From the NCBI GenBank assembly GCA_964423835.1, contig CAYRGJ010000024.1:1-50262 (forward strand): a stretch of DNA of 50,262 nucleotides, given 5' to 3'. The DNA comes from JAFGCL01 sp964423835. Lineage in GTDB: Bacteria; Chloroflexota; Dehalococcoidia; UBA2247; RBG-13-53-26. A model generated the notes under the pieces. The model searched no databases, was not told where the DNA came from, and saw nothing but the letters and a program-made list of their open reading frames with translations. The position numbers and the translations under genes were made by a program. Below are positions 1-7,802 of this stretch, piece by piece (position 1 is the first letter of the stretch; the number at the start of each line of letters is the position of its first letter).

Positions 1-2
1 AT

Positions 3-398
3 ATCCCCCGTTTCCTGGAGAAGATCGGCCAGTGCGACGTGGTGATCGGCTCGCGCCTGGTGAAGGGCAGCCGGGCTCAGCGCAACCCCCTGAGAAGGCT
101 GATCAGCAACGGCGCCAACTACTATGCGCAACTCTTCCTTGGCTGGCACATCCGTGACTGGTGCGGAGGCTACAAGTGCTACCGGCGGTCTGCGCTCCAG
201 GGTCTGGACTTCGACCGGTTCCGCTCCAGGGGCTACTCCATCGGCATGGAGACCCTGTACCGCCTGACCCGTAACGGCTGCACCTTCATTGAGATCCCCA
301 TCGCCTTCACGGACCAGCGGGAGGGCCAGTCGAAATTCGGCTTCCGGGAGATCACCGGCTACGCCGCCAATGTCCTCTGGGTCCGGCTGGGGCGATAG
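3..398 (+). CDS. Polyprenol-phosphate mannosyltransferase-like GT2 glycosyltransferase, C-terminal part
   Basis: The 5' end lies outside the window; the reading frame is open from base 3. The visible 131 residues match the second half of the DPM1/polyprenol monophosphomannose synthase family (GT2). A 'VVIGSR' strand is followed by a basic segment, then 'DWCGGYKCYRR', the usual acceptor-site region, and 'EIPIAFTDQREGQSKFG', the conserved end of the catalytic domain. Such enzymes move a sugar from GDP- or UDP-sugar to a polyprenyl phosphate at the inner face of the membrane. The protein stops soon after the catalytic domain, so it has no C-terminal GtrA-like membrane domain. The DxD motif that would bind the metal lies upstream of the window. 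Substrate cannot be told from this fragment. Confidence 0.85.
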   Translation: MPRFLEKIGQCDVVIGSRLVKGSRAQRNPLRRLISNGANYYAQLFLGWHIRDWCGGYKCYRRSALQGLDFDRFRSRGYSIGMETLYRLTRNGCTFIEIPIAFTDQREGQSKFGFREITGYAANVLWVRLGR

Positions 399-491
399 GC
401 CGGCGGCCGCCCGTTGCGGCCAGCACTGGCCGGCACAGCCGCACTGGCCTGAGATTTCACGTGGTCTGCCCTGTTCGAACGGCCCGGCCGG

Positions 492-1106
492 CTAGCCGGC
501 CCGAATGGTCCTCAGGAACCACAGGCACACCTCCACCGGCAGATGCACCAGCGGCATGAATATCTTGGCTATGAAGACCGAGGTCAGCACGCCCAGGATT
601 ATTCCCCCTATGATGTCCGACGGGTAGTACACGGCGGCGTAGAGCTTGGCCAGAGGCATCAGGACGGCCGGGATGAGCATCAGGTAGCCCCACCTGCGGT
701 TGAAGTGCCATACTCCGGCGGCGGCGGCGAAGGTCAGGGCGGCGGAGTTGCTGGGGAAGGACGGATCGTGGATAGGATAGAAGATGCGGTTGGTGACCGG
801 GTCCAGCAGCTGGGGCAGATCCTGGAAGGGGTGGGGGTGCCGCCAGATGCTGTTGGTGACCAGCACGAAGCCCATGGTTATGCCGATGGTGATGGCGGAG
901 CAGGCACAGGCCTTCTGATTGCGGTCGCGCTCCGCAAAGGTCCGGCCGTTGTACCACAGGCAGAGCAGGATCAGGGAGATGCACACGGGCAGAAAGTAGT
1001 CATTGGCCAGAAGCATCATGATCCGGTCCAGCACGCTGCTCTTGCCGACCAGATGGCTGATCCAGAGGACTATGCTCTGATCAACGCGGATGACCAGGCC
1101 CAGCAC
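492..1106 (-). CDS. PAP2-family membrane protein with degenerate catalytic motifs
   Basis: 204 residues with five or six hydrophobic segments, laid out like bacterial PAP2 phosphatases of the undecaprenyl-diphosphatase/BcrC type. The three phosphatase motifs can be located but are altered. Motif 1 reads 'SIWRHPHPF' near residue 86. Motif 2, normally PSGH, is 'PSNS' at 118-121. Motif 3, normally SR-x5-H-x3-D, reads 'AKLYAAVYYPSD' at 153-164, with Tyr160 where the nucleophilic His should be. Both catalytic histidines are therefore missing, so hydrolase activity is doubtful even though the fold looks intact. It is the last gene of a minus-strand operon after ilvE and a small membrane protein, and its start overlaps that protein's end by 26 bases. 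Family assignment is firm; function is unknown. Confidence 0.75.
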   Translation of the reverse strand: MLGLVIRVDQSIVLWISHLVGKSSVLDRIMMLLANDYFLPVCISLILLCLWYNGRTFAERDRNQKACACSAITIGITMGFVLVTNSIWRHPHPFQDLPQLLDPVTNRIFYPIHDPSFPSNSAALTFAAAAGVWHFNRRWGYLMLIPAVLMPLAKLYAAVYYPSDIIGGIILGVLTSVFIAKIFMPLVHLPVEVCLWFLRTIRAG

Positions 1107-1533
1107 CGCCCCCTCCTATGCTTCTGATGGCCTCTCTCAGGGCCTCCAGCCAGGACATCTGCCTGAGATCATAGGTGCCCTCCGTATCCTCCTCCGGGTC
1201 ATCGTCCGCCCTGCGGCGATACAGCACCAGGTTGAGCAGGGAAGAAAGAAGCAGGGTGGCTACCAGAGCGGCGAAGGTGGTCCAGCAGAAGACGGTGAAC
1301 TGCTGGGCCCCCTCCAACCCCGTCTGGCGCATGACGGTGTTCATGCGGTCATCCCGGTAGAAGAACCACCAGAAGGCGAAGAGAATGGCGGCCACGGACA
1401 GTACGATGGTGACCGGCCGGTTCCGGATGAAGATCATCCCCTTCAGTCCGTAGGCCAGCGCCACCAGCTGCAACAGGCCGGTGACGGCCACGAAGACGAA
1501 TATGGAGTACTGCCAGGCGCGGACGATCTCCAA
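1081..1533 (-). CDS. Small membrane protein of unknown function
   Basis: 150 residues with three clear hydrophobic segments (about 8-28, 39-57 and 86-106) and an acidic, charged C-terminal tail of about 40 residues ending in a glycine run. I do not recognise a family. The frame stays open upstream into ilvE, but that extension is only an antisense-like reading of ilvE. I place the start at TTG 1533, two bases after the ilvE stop codon and preceded by a GGGG-rich ribosome-binding sequence. The spacing shows translational coupling with ilvE. The 3' end overlaps the PAP2-like gene. The N-terminus is presumably in or near the membrane and the acidic tail in the cytoplasm, though topology is not determined. 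Confidence 0.6.
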   Translation of the reverse strand: MEIVRAWQYSIFVFVAVTGLLQLVALAYGLKGMIFIRNRPVTIVLSVAAILFAFWWFFYRDDRMNTVMRQTGLEGAQQFTVFCWTTFAALVATLLLSSLLNLVLYRRRADDDPEEDTEGTYDLRQMSWLEALREAIRSIGGGGAGPGHPR

Positions 1534-1535
1534 GG

Positions 1536-2486
1536 CTATCCCCGGATTCTCTTCCTGGTGGCGCCAGCGCCCGCGTAGGCCGCGGTGCACCAGCCGAGGT
1601 ACTTCCGGTTCCGGCCCCGGATGACATCGCCGTAGAGGGCCAGCAGCTTCCGGGTGATGGGCCCCACCTTCCCGTCCCCCACCGGCCTGTGGTCCACTTC
1701 GACCACCGGCGTCACGTTGGCCGCCGTGCCGGTCATGAAGCACTCATCGGCCAGGTACAGCTCGCTGCGGTCGATGGCCCTCTCCACGGTGTCCAGGCCC
1801 AGCTCGCTCCTGGCCAGGGTGATGACCGAGTCCCGGGTGATACCCTTCAGCACATTGTCGCACGAGGCCGGGGTCACCAGCCGGCCTTCAGCGATGATAA
1901 AGATGTTCTCGCCGCTGCCTTCGGAGACGTGCCCGTCATACGAGAGCATGATGGCCTCGTCGAATCCGTTCTCGTGCGCTTCGGTCTTGGCCAGCGCGCT
2001 GTTGACGTATATGCCAGTCACCTTGCCCCGCGGCGGGATCATGGTGTCATCCACCCGGCGCCAGCTGGAGACGCCGCACCTGGCCCCCTTCTCCGCATCG
2101 AGGTAGGGGCCGAACGGCGTGACAAAGGCGAAGAAGTCGTCCTCCAGGTTGTGCAGCCTGACGCCCACCGTCTCCGAGCTCTTGTAGGCCAGCGGCCGGA
2201 CGTAGATGTCTTCCTTGTAGCCGTTCTTCCGGACCAGGTCCACGGTGATCTGGCACAGCCGATCCACGTCGAAGGCCAGCCCGATCTTGAGTATGCGGCA
2301 GCTCTGGTGCAGCCTTTCGTAGTGCTCCTTCAGCCGGAAGAGGTACATCTGGCCCTTCTCGGCGTTCCAGTTGCCCCGGATGCCCTCGAAGCAGCCGGTC
2401 CCGTAGTTCAGGGCATGGGTCATGATCCCCACCCTGGCTTCGGCAAGGGGCACGAACTTCTTCTGGAAGAAGGCAACCTGTGGCAT
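1536..2486 (-). CDS. ilvE: Branched-chain amino acid aminotransferase
   Basis: 316 residues, the usual length for a class IV PLP aminotransferase. It carries out reversible transamination between Leu/Ile/Val and 2-oxoglutarate. Family signatures run in order: 'THALNYGTGCFEGIR' near residue 25, the PLP-lysine segment 'GKVTGIYVNSALAKTEA' near 155-170, and 'VSEGSGENIF' near 190. The ATG at 2486 is preceded by a strong AAAGGAGA site. A sigma-70 type promoter lies upstream (see 2527-2556). It is first in a three-gene operon with two membrane proteins. Its product class (2-oxoacids of branched amino acids) could feed the 2-oxoacid:ferredoxin oxidoreductase and D-2-hydroxyacid dehydrogenase homologues at 24.6-28.1 kb, but that link is inference. 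D-amino-acid transaminase and ADC lyase are less likely given the close match to IlvE motifs. Confidence 0.92.
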   Translation of the reverse strand: MPQVAFFQKKFVPLAEARVGIMTHALNYGTGCFEGIRGNWNAEKGQMYLFRLKEHYERLHQSCRILKIGLAFDVDRLCQITVDLVRKNGYKEDIYVRPLAYKSSETVGVRLHNLEDDFFAFVTPFGPYLDAEKGARCGVSSWRRVDDTMIPPRGKVTGIYVNSALAKTEAHENGFDEAIMLSYDGHVSEGSGENIFIIAEGRLVTPASCDNVLKGITRDSVITLARSELGLDTVERAIDRSELYLADECFMTGTAANVTPVVEVDHRPVGDGKVGPITRKLLALYGDVIRGRNRKYLGWCTAAYAGAGATRKRIRG

Positions 2487-2526
2487 TCTGCGTCTCCTTT
2501 CGCCGTGACATCCCCGCGGCGCTACT

Positions 2527-2556
2527 ATTATAGGGCTTCAAGCTCCGGGCAGACAA
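2527..2556 (-). promoter_or_regulatory. Sigma-70-type promoter for ilvE
   Basis: Read on the minus strand: -35 TTGTCT (2556-2551), an 18-base spacer, and a perfect -10 TATAAT (2532-2527). The ATG of ilvE is about 40 bases downstream of the -10. It lies back to back with the plus-strand promoter at 2567-2596. Confidence 0.7.
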
Positions 2557-2566
2557 GAAAAAGCTG

Positions 2567-2596
2567 TTGACACTGCGCCCTGCCGCCGCCGATAAT
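2567..2596 (+). promoter_or_regulatory. Sigma-70-type promoter for the GalT-like gene
   Basis: Perfect -35 TTGACA (2567-2572), an 18-base spacer and -10 GATAAT (2591-2596). The next plus-strand gene starts at 2749, giving a leader of about 145 bases in which I see no clear riboswitch. It is divergent from the ilvE promoter, so the two units share one control region. Confidence 0.65.
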
Positions 2597-2748
2597 CGTA
2601 GCAGCCCGCCGCGCTGCAGTTCCAGTAAACGCCAGAGCCCGCACCTCCGGATTGGCGACCGCGGGACGGACAGCGCCCCGGATCGCGATCGCGGCGGATC
2701 GGGGCTCGCGGGCCTCGGACTGCCGGCGCCGTCAGTGAGGAATCAAGG

Positions 2749-3795
2749 TTGGATTTTGCCAGGACCGTCATCGCCCGGGAGATCCGGTGTCCGCCTGATT
2801 TTGCGGCGGACGTACACCACATCGAGTTCCGCGAGGACCCGCTCACCGGCCGGCGTTCGCGGCTGAATGCCAGGAGGGCCGGCCGCATCAAGCATCGGCC
2901 TTCCGGCCCGGTCCCGCCCGATGTCCTCGGGTCACCGGAGGCCTGCCCCTTCTGCCCTGACAACTTCGACCGGGCGCTGACCCGGTTCGATCCGGCCTTC
3001 TACCCCGGCGGCCGCATCCGCCAGGGCGAGTGCTGCCTCTTTCCCAACATGTTCCCGCTGGCCAGCCATCACGCGGCCGCCACCCTTTGCGCCGCCCACT
3101 TTCTGGACCTGGACGGGTTCGCCCCCCGGATGGTCTTCGACTGCCTGGCGGCCGTCAGGGAGTTCCTGGCCCTGGTGCGCCGGCACGACCCGGATGCCCG
3201 GCACGCCATGTTCCACTGGAACCACCTGCCGCCCAGCGCCGCCAGCATGATCCATCCCCATGTCCAGGTCCTGGCCGACCCGCGGCCGACCGCCTACCAG
3301 GAGACCCTTTGCAGCGCCGGGCTGCGGTACCACGAGAGAACGGGGCGCAGCTTCTGGCTGGACCTGGTGGATGAAGAGAGGGCCAGAGGGGAGAGGTACA
3401 TCGGAGAGAACGAGGCCGTGGCCGCGATCGCCAGCTTCTCCCCGCAGGGCAACCGCGAGGTCCAGCTCATATTCAAGAGGGCGGCCAGCCTGTGGGACCT
3501 GGAGGACGGCGACATGGCCGGCTTCGCCGCCGCCATCATCAGGCTGCTGGCCGGGTACAAGAAGGCGGGGGTAAACTCCTTCAACCTGTCATCCTTCTCG
3601 GGGCCCGCCGGCGAGAAGCCGCCATATTACGCCCTGCACGCCAAGCTGATCTCCAGGCCGTTGCTGCAGCCCTTCTACCGCAACGACACCGGCATCCTGG
3701 AGAGGTTCCACCATGAGGCCGATATCGAGGTCATGCCCGAGGATTTCGCCGCCGCAGCCAGGCGCTGCTGGGAGGAGGGGTCATGGACATCGTGA
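2749..3795 (+). CDS. GalT-like hexose-1-phosphate nucleotidyltransferase (HIT superfamily)
   Basis: 348 residues resembling galactose-1-phosphate uridylyltransferase. Near residue 66 is 'CPFCPDN', like the zinc-binding CxxC of GalT. Near residue 165 is 'MIHPHVQVLAD', containing the HPHxQ active site whose middle His forms the covalent nucleotidyl intermediate. The C-terminal half contains the second GalT domain, ending in 'KLISRPLLQPFYRND'. The start is TTG 2749 after 'gtgagg'; no in-frame ATG lies nearby. No other Leloir-pathway gene is adjacent, so the sugar and nucleotide are not certain. Members of this family can also be ADP-glucose or AP4A phosphorylase-like. Its end overlaps the next small membrane-protein gene by 13 bases, so the two are probably co-transcribed. 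Confidence 0.8.
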   Translation: MDFARTVIAREIRCPPDFAADVHHIEFREDPLTGRRSRLNARRAGRIKHRPSGPVPPDVLGSPEACPFCPDNFDRALTRFDPAFYPGGRIRQGECCLFPNMFPLASHHAAATLCAAHFLDLDGFAPRMVFDCLAAVREFLALVRRHDPDARHAMFHWNHLPPSAASMIHPHVQVLADPRPTAYQETLCSAGLRYHERTGRSFWLDLVDEERARGERYIGENEAVAAIASFSPQGNREVQLIFKRAASLWDLEDGDMAGFAAAIIRLLAGYKKAGVNSFNLSSFSGPAGEKPPYYALHAKLISRPLLQPFYRNDTGILERFHHEADIEVMPEDFAAAARRCWEEGSWTS

Positions 3796-4073
3796 AGCTG
3801 GTGCTGGAGGCCTGCCGCCGCGGCCTGCTGGGCCTGCTGGCGCTGCTGCGGACGATACCGGCGGTCTGGCTGGTGGTCATGGGGGTGGTGGCGGTGCCCA
3901 TCGCCATCCTGTCGGCCCTGGTGGCAATGGTCTTCCTCATGCTCCTGGTGCTGGTGGCCATCCTGTGGATCATCTTCTACCTGGCGGTGTGGAGGCCGGT
4001 ATTCGGATCGGTCCGGAAGAAGGAGAAGGTGATCGAGGCCGAGTACACCATCAGGAGGGACGACGGGCCTTAG
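3783..4073 (+). CDS. Small two-helix membrane protein
   Basis: 96 residues with two long hydrophobic segments (about 24-47 and 48-72), a basic stretch ('VRKKEKV') and an acidic end. It starts at ATG 3783 with an excellent upstream GGAGGAGGGG, inside the end of the GalT-like gene, so the two are translationally coupled. No family is recognised. The order of basic residues after the second helix suggests that the C-terminus is cytoplasmic. Its 3' end overlaps the convergent transglutaminase-like gene by 23 bases. Confidence 0.6.
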   Translation: MDIVKLVLEACRRGLLGLLALLRTIPAVWLVVMGVVAVPIAILSALVAMVFLMLLVLVAILWIIFYLAVWRPVFGSVRKKEKVIEAEYTIRRDDGP

Positions 4074-5172
4074 GCCGGACCGGCTGCTGCGCGTCACCCG
4101 GGCCGGGCCACCCTGGCGCTGCCGCAAGCCCGCCCCGGACGCGTGAGACCATCCGCTCCACCTCGTCCACCGGCACACGCAGGCCGGCGGCGATGCGTTC
4201 CACCGGGACCTCCCTTCCGGTGGTGAATCCGGCGCTCAGCAGGTACGCCTCCTCCTCAAGGGGAGTGATCCCCAGGCGGTCCAGGCCCACCAGCGCCACC
4301 ACCTCATCGGGCAACCGGGCCTGAACGCGAATCAGGCCGGCCTCGTCGCCCAGGGCCGCGGCGTAATCGGCCTCCGCTCCGCGCCGGTTTCCCAGGTTCT
4401 CGCGGGCCACCGCCCGGTTGAAACGGATGCGCGAGTTCTCAGGGCAGAGCCTGGTGGCCACGGTATAGCAGCGCTCAGCCTCCTCCAGCTCGGTGCGGCG
4501 CCCGGCGTCCCGCAGGCCGCCGGGGTCCACCTGCAGGCCGCGCTCGAGGTGGCGGTTCCCCATCATGTACCCCGATATGGCCTCCACGCACCGCGGCGGC
4601 AGCCCTCTGAACTCTTCCCAGCGCCGCAGGTCCCGCCGGTTGACATCCGCCACTCTCCACCGGCCGCCGCGCCGGACCATCAGTCCCAGCCGGCGGTGGC
4701 GGATGTTCCGCGAGCCATACCACAGGTCCATGAAACGCACGCGCCCGTCGGCCAGCCTCAGCAGATTGACCACGTGCGGCACCGCCCGCCCGGCGTTGTC
4801 CACCAGCACCTCCGCGATCCCCATGTCGAGGCCCAGGCGCCGGCCAAGCCCCTGGAGGGTACTGGCGTACCCCAGGCAGTCAGCCTCACCCGCGGCGAGG
4901 GCCCTGGGCAGCTCGAACAGCCGTCCCCGCCTGACGTTCATCTTGACGGCGCGCCAGGCCCAGTCCGCCAGGCGCAGCTCCAGGCGGGCCCGGGCCCGGG
5001 GGCTGCCGGCCCTCGCCAGCCGGCCGCGGGCCCGGCGGCCCAGCACCGCCAGCGGCCCCGGCGCCTCACCCGCGGGCAGCGGCGGCAGCCGCCATTGTCG
5101 AAAGGCACCGGCCAGTGTCACCGGAGAGGCCGCGTGGCCCGGCCCCGGCCACCCCTTCACCGTCTCCGCCAT
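4051..5172 (-). CDS. Transglutaminase-like protein with TPR segment
   Basis: 373 residues. The central part carries an intact transglutaminase/papain-like Cys-His-Asp triad: Cys99 in 'GEADCLGYASTL', His133 in 'VPHVVNLLRL' and Asp149 in 'RFMDLWYGS', with the spacing typical of bacterial transglutaminase-like domains. Residues about 225-280 look like tetratricopeptide repeats ('AERCYTVATRLCPENSRIRFNRAVARENLGN'-type helices, as in SirB1-related proteins). The C-terminal about 70 residues resemble a small helix-turn-helix ('ERIAAGLRVPVDEVERMVSRV'). No signal peptide is seen, so it is probably cytoplasmic. The substrate is unknown; such domains act as proteases, peptide cyclases or cross-linkers. 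It converges on the GalT-like pair and is transcribed away from the DksA-like gene. Confidence 0.6.
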   Translation of the reverse strand: MAETVKGWPGPGHAASPVTLAGAFRQWRLPPLPAGEAPGPLAVLGRRARGRLARAGSPRARARLELRLADWAWRAVKMNVRRGRLFELPRALAAGEADCLGYASTLQGLGRRLGLDMGIAEVLVDNAGRAVPHVVNLLRLADGRVRFMDLWYGSRNIRHRRLGLMVRRGGRWRVADVNRRDLRRWEEFRGLPPRCVEAISGYMMGNRHLERGLQVDPGGLRDAGRRTELEEAERCYTVATRLCPENSRIRFNRAVARENLGNRRGAEADYAAALGDEAGLIRVQARLPDEVVALVGLDRLGITPLEEEAYLLSAGFTTGREVPVERIAAGLRVPVDEVERMVSRVRGGLAAAPGWPGPGDAQQPVRPKARRPS

Positions 5173-5261
5173 GGCGTCTTAATCGTAGAGCGAAGGGGCT
5201 GCCGGCACAAGCACGCGCTGCTTGCGGACACAGGCCCGCGCAAAAGCACGCACAAAGTATC

Positions 5262-5290
5262 TTGACTATTGCCGGTAACAGGGATAGAAT
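5262..5290 (+). promoter_or_regulatory. Sigma-70-type promoter for the DksA/TraR gene
   Basis: -35 TTGACT (5262-5267), a 17-base spacer and -10 TAGAAT (5285-5290). The first plus-strand start codon is at 5399, leaving a leader of about 100 bases. It probably drives the DksA-like / lspA / lspA / rluD run. Confidence 0.7.
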
Positions 5291-5398
5291 GCGGTCAACA
5301 GCTTCTCCCACGGGGCTGATGCTCCTTGCGTCCGCTAGCATCACTCATTCTATCCAAGTGGATGGATTTGTGGCACACACCGTGAGAGGACAAAGAAG

Positions 5399-5779
5399 AT
5401 GCCGGTCACTTTTGATGAGCTGCAGCAACGGCTGAAGGACGAGCACGAGAGGCTGCTCAGGCAGCTGGAGCAGGTTCGCGCCTCGGCCCCGGCTGTGGGC
5501 GAGATGAAGGAGGGCAGCCCCTACGGCAAGAAGGAAGAGGGGGCCTCGGAAGCCTTCGAGCTGGAGAAGCGGCTGGCCCTGGAGAAGCAGCTGACGGCCA
5601 CCCTGTCCGAGATCGAGCACGCCCTGCGCAAGTTCGAGAGGGGCACATACGGCACCTGCGATATGTGCGGCCGCCAGGTCGATATCGAGCGGTTGGAGGT
5701 CCTGCCACAGGCCAACCTCTGCTTGAGCTGCAAGGCGCAGCAGACGAAGAATGCCAGGGGGAAGTTCCCTGGCAGGTAG
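5399..5779 (+). CDS. TraR/DksA-family C4 zinc-finger protein
   Basis: 126 residues. The N-terminal about 80 residues form a charged coiled coil (heptad-like 'LQQRLKDEHERLLRQLEQV'). Near residue 84 begins the C4 zinc finger of the DksA/TraR type: 'GTYGTCDMCGRQVD' and, 20 residues on, 'ANLCLSCKAQQ'. DksA relatives enter the RNA polymerase secondary channel and tune initiation, usually with ppGpp. The coiled-coil tip DxxDxA motif of true DksA is not obvious, so this is better called a TraR/DksA (YteA-like) family protein. It stands just upstream of the lspA pair. A hairpin overlaps its last codons (5752-5774). Confidence 0.85.
   Translation: MPVTFDELQQRLKDEHERLLRQLEQVRASAPAVGEMKEGSPYGKKEEGASEAFELEKRLALEKQLTATLSEIEHALRKFERGTYGTCDMCGRQVDIERLEVLPQANLCLSCKAQQTKNARGKFPGR
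5752..5774 (+). terminator. Hairpin at the end of the DksA-like gene
   Basis: TGCCAGGG (5752-5759) pairs with CCCTGGCA (5767-5774) across a 7-base loop, ending just before the stop codon at 5777. There is no T-run, so it may attenuate or stabilise the mRNA rather than fully terminate it. Confidence 0.35.
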
Positions 5780-5831
5780 CCAGCCGTTCAGCAGGGCCTG
5801 CTCCACCGGCCCCGAGGGCACACAGATCACC

Positions 5832-6359
5832 ATGAAACGAGAGAGCCGCGCCCCCCTGATGCTCTTTATCGTCGCCGTGGCCACGCTGGCGGCGGACCAG
5901 CTGACCAAGGAGCTGATCAGGCTCAACATCGGGCCGAACGAGGCGGTGCCTGAGCACGGAGCCTTCCGGCTGATCAATGTCACCAACGACGGCATCATCT
6001 TCGGCCTGGGGGCCCCCGGATGGTTTGCCATCGCCATGCCGGTGATACTGGTCACCGTGATCCTGCTGGCGTACTACTGGTACCGGCCCATTTCCGGCAA
6101 GGCCCTCACTGCTTCCATCGGGCTCTTCATCGGCGGCACTGTCGGCAACTGGGTGGACCGGCTGCGGTTGCCCGGGGTAACCGACTTCATTGACGTCAGG
6201 CTGAAGGGAGACGTGCACTGGTTCGCCTTCAACCTGGCCGACGTGGCCATCCTGGTAGCCATTGTGTTGTTCGTGGCGGTGATCTTCGGCCTGCTGCCGG
6301 GGAGGGCCGCCAGGAGCCAGCCGCGGACTCCGTCCGGCGGCTCCAGCCTGAGCGGATGA
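5832..6359 (+). CDS. lspA: Signal peptidase II, first tandem copy
   Basis: 175 residues with four hydrophobic helices, as in prolipoprotein signal peptidase (Asp protease A8), which removes the signal peptide from diacylglyceryl-modified lipoproteins in the cytoplasmic membrane. Conserved boxes are present: 'DQLTKELI', 'NVTNDGIIFG' (the N-x-GaaF box), 'GGTVGNWVDRL' and 'VTDFIDV...FNLADVAI'. Both catalytic aspartates can be seen ('TDFIDV' and 'NLAD'). The start is ATG 5832; the frame stays open upstream into the DksA-like gene but with no conserved sequence. It overlaps the second lspA by four bases (ATGA). Tandem lspA copies are unusual (see findings). Confidence 0.88.
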   Translation: MKRESRAPLMLFIVAVATLAADQLTKELIRLNIGPNEAVPEHGAFRLINVTNDGIIFGLGAPGWFAIAMPVILVTVILLAYYWYRPISGKALTASIGLFIGGTVGNWVDRLRLPGVTDFIDVRLKGDVHWFAFNLADVAILVAIVLFVAVIFGLLPGRAARSQPRTPSGGSSLSG

Positions 6360-6868
6360 CGGTCTCTTCTTTCTGGAAACGCCTTGACCGGCGGGCGCTG
6401 CTGATCCTCTTCGGCACCGCCCTCGCCGCCCTTACCGTGGACCAGCTGACCAAGCTGGCCATCACCACCTCCATCCCGGTGGACGAGCCCATACCGGACC
6501 ACGTGTTCATTGCCTTCGGGCATGTCAGCAACGACAACATCATCTTCGGGATCCCGGCGCCCTTCTGGCTGGAGGTGTCCGTGCCCGTAATCCTGGTCAT
6601 CGGGGTCCTGGCCGCCTACTTCTGGCGCGGGCCCTTCAGGGGCCAGGCCGCCAACCTGGGCGTGGGGCTCTTTGTCGGCGGCACGCTGGGCAACTGGATC
6701 GACCGGCTCCGTTTCGGATGGGTGACCGACTTCGTGGACGTCAGGATCGTGCGCGACGTCAAGTGGTTCACCTTCAACCTGGCTGATGTCTTCATCCTGG
6801 TGGCCATCATCATATGCGCCGTGGCCATCCTCAAGATGTGGCCGGGGAAGGCCGAAAAGGCCCCGTGA
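6356..6868 (+). CDS. lspA: Signal peptidase II, second tandem copy
   Basis: 170 residues, clearly paralogous to the preceding protein along its whole length ('DQLTKLAI', 'GHVSNDNIIFGIPAP', 'GGTLGNWIDRL', 'VTDFVDVRI', 'FNLADVFILVA'). Both active-site aspartates and the four-helix layout are kept. In the N-box the glycine of the usual NxG is replaced by Asn ('NDN' instead of 'NDG' in copy 1), so substrate handling may differ. The ATG lies inside the stop codon of copy 1, and the stop overlaps the GTG of the rluD-like gene, so all three are translationally coupled. It could be a second true signal peptidase for a subset of lipoproteins. Confidence 0.85.
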   Translation: MTVSSFWKRLDRRALLILFGTALAALTVDQLTKLAITTSIPVDEPIPDHVFIAFGHVSNDNIIFGIPAPFWLEVSVPVILVIGVLAAYFWRGPFRGQAANLGVGLFVGGTLGNWIDRLRFGWVTDFVDVRIVRDVKWFTFNLADVFILVAIIICAVAILKMWPGKAEKAP

Positions 6869-7797
6869 CCGGCCAGGCCCCCCGCCGCCTCTCCCTGGCC
6901 GCGGATGGGTCTGGCGACCGCCTGGACGTCTTCATCTCGCGCTCCGCCGAGGGCCTCTCGCGCTCGCTGGTCCAGAAGCTCATAGATGATGGCCAGGTGC
7001 TGGTCAATGGCGAGCCCGCCAGGCCCAGCCGCAGGGTGAAGGCCGGCGATGCCATCGTGGTCGATGTCCCGCCGCCCCAGCCCTCGCCGGAGCTGGTCCC
7101 GGAGGCGGTGCCCCTGGCGGTCCTGTACGAAGACCGGGACCTGCTGGTAGTCAACAAGCCGGCCGGCGTCACCGTCTATCCCGCTCCCGGGCACCCCCGC
7201 CATACCCTGATGAACGCCGTACTGGCCCACTGCCCGGAGATAGCCGCCATCGAGAGCTCCGTGCGGCCGGGGGTGGTGCACCGCCTGGACCGAGACACGT
7301 CGGGAGCCATGGTGGTAGCCAGGAACAAGCGGGCCCAGCTGCACCTCATATCGCAGTTCAAGGGCCGCCGCATGCTGAAGAAATACCTGGTCCTGGTGCG
7401 GGGCCATCCCCTCCCGGAGGAGGGCGCCATCGAAGCCCCCATCGGACGGCATCCCCGGGACCGCAAGAGGATGGCCATCGTGGAAGGCGGCCGGCCCTCT
7501 CGCACTCTCTACCGTGTCCTCAGGCGTTTCCAGGGCTACTCACTGGTGGAGGCCACGCTGCTCACCGGCCGCACCCACCAGATAAGGGTCCACTTCGCCC
7601 ACCGGCGCTGGCCCGTGGTCGGGGACAGCGTCTACGGGGTGACCGTGGACTGGCTGGGACGGCAGTTCGTCCATTCCTGGAAGCTGGGATTTCGGCTGCC
7701 CGGCAGCGGGCAGTACCTGGAGCTGGAGGCGCCGCTCCCTGCGGACCTGGCTGAAGCGCTGGAAACGGCCTCGCGGCTGCCGCCGCGGCACGGTTGA
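6865..7797 (+). CDS. rluD: RluD-family 23S rRNA pseudouridine synthase
   Basis: 310 residues from GTG 6865, which overlaps the lspA stop by four bases (GTGA); the open frame before this is lspA read in another frame. An S4 RNA-binding domain spans about residues 12-75 ('DRLDVFISRSAEGLSRSLVQKLIDDG'-type segment). The RsuA/RluD catalytic domain follows, with 'RPGVVHRLDRDTSGAMVV' near residue 140, where the first Asp after HRL is the catalytic residue. The C-terminal 'GRTHQIRVHFAH' and 'PVVGDSVYG' boxes are complete. It isomerises uridines in large-subunit rRNA. lspA-rluD pairing is common in bacteria, which supports the assignment; RluC/RluA specificity cannot be excluded. Confidence 0.88.
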   Translation: MTGQAPRRLSLAADGSGDRLDVFISRSAEGLSRSLVQKLIDDGQVLVNGEPARPSRRVKAGDAIVVDVPPPQPSPELVPEAVPLAVLYEDRDLLVVNKPAGVTVYPAPGHPRHTLMNAVLAHCPEIAAIESSVRPGVVHRLDRDTSGAMVVARNKRAQLHLISQFKGRRMLKKYLVLVRGHPLPEEGAIEAPIGRHPRDRKRMAIVEGGRPSRTLYRVLRRFQGYSLVEATLLTGRTHQIRVHFAHRRWPVVGDSVYGVTVDWLGRQFVHSWKLGFRLPGSGQYLELEAPLPADLAEALETASRLPPRHG

Positions 7798-7802
7798 GGC
7801 CT

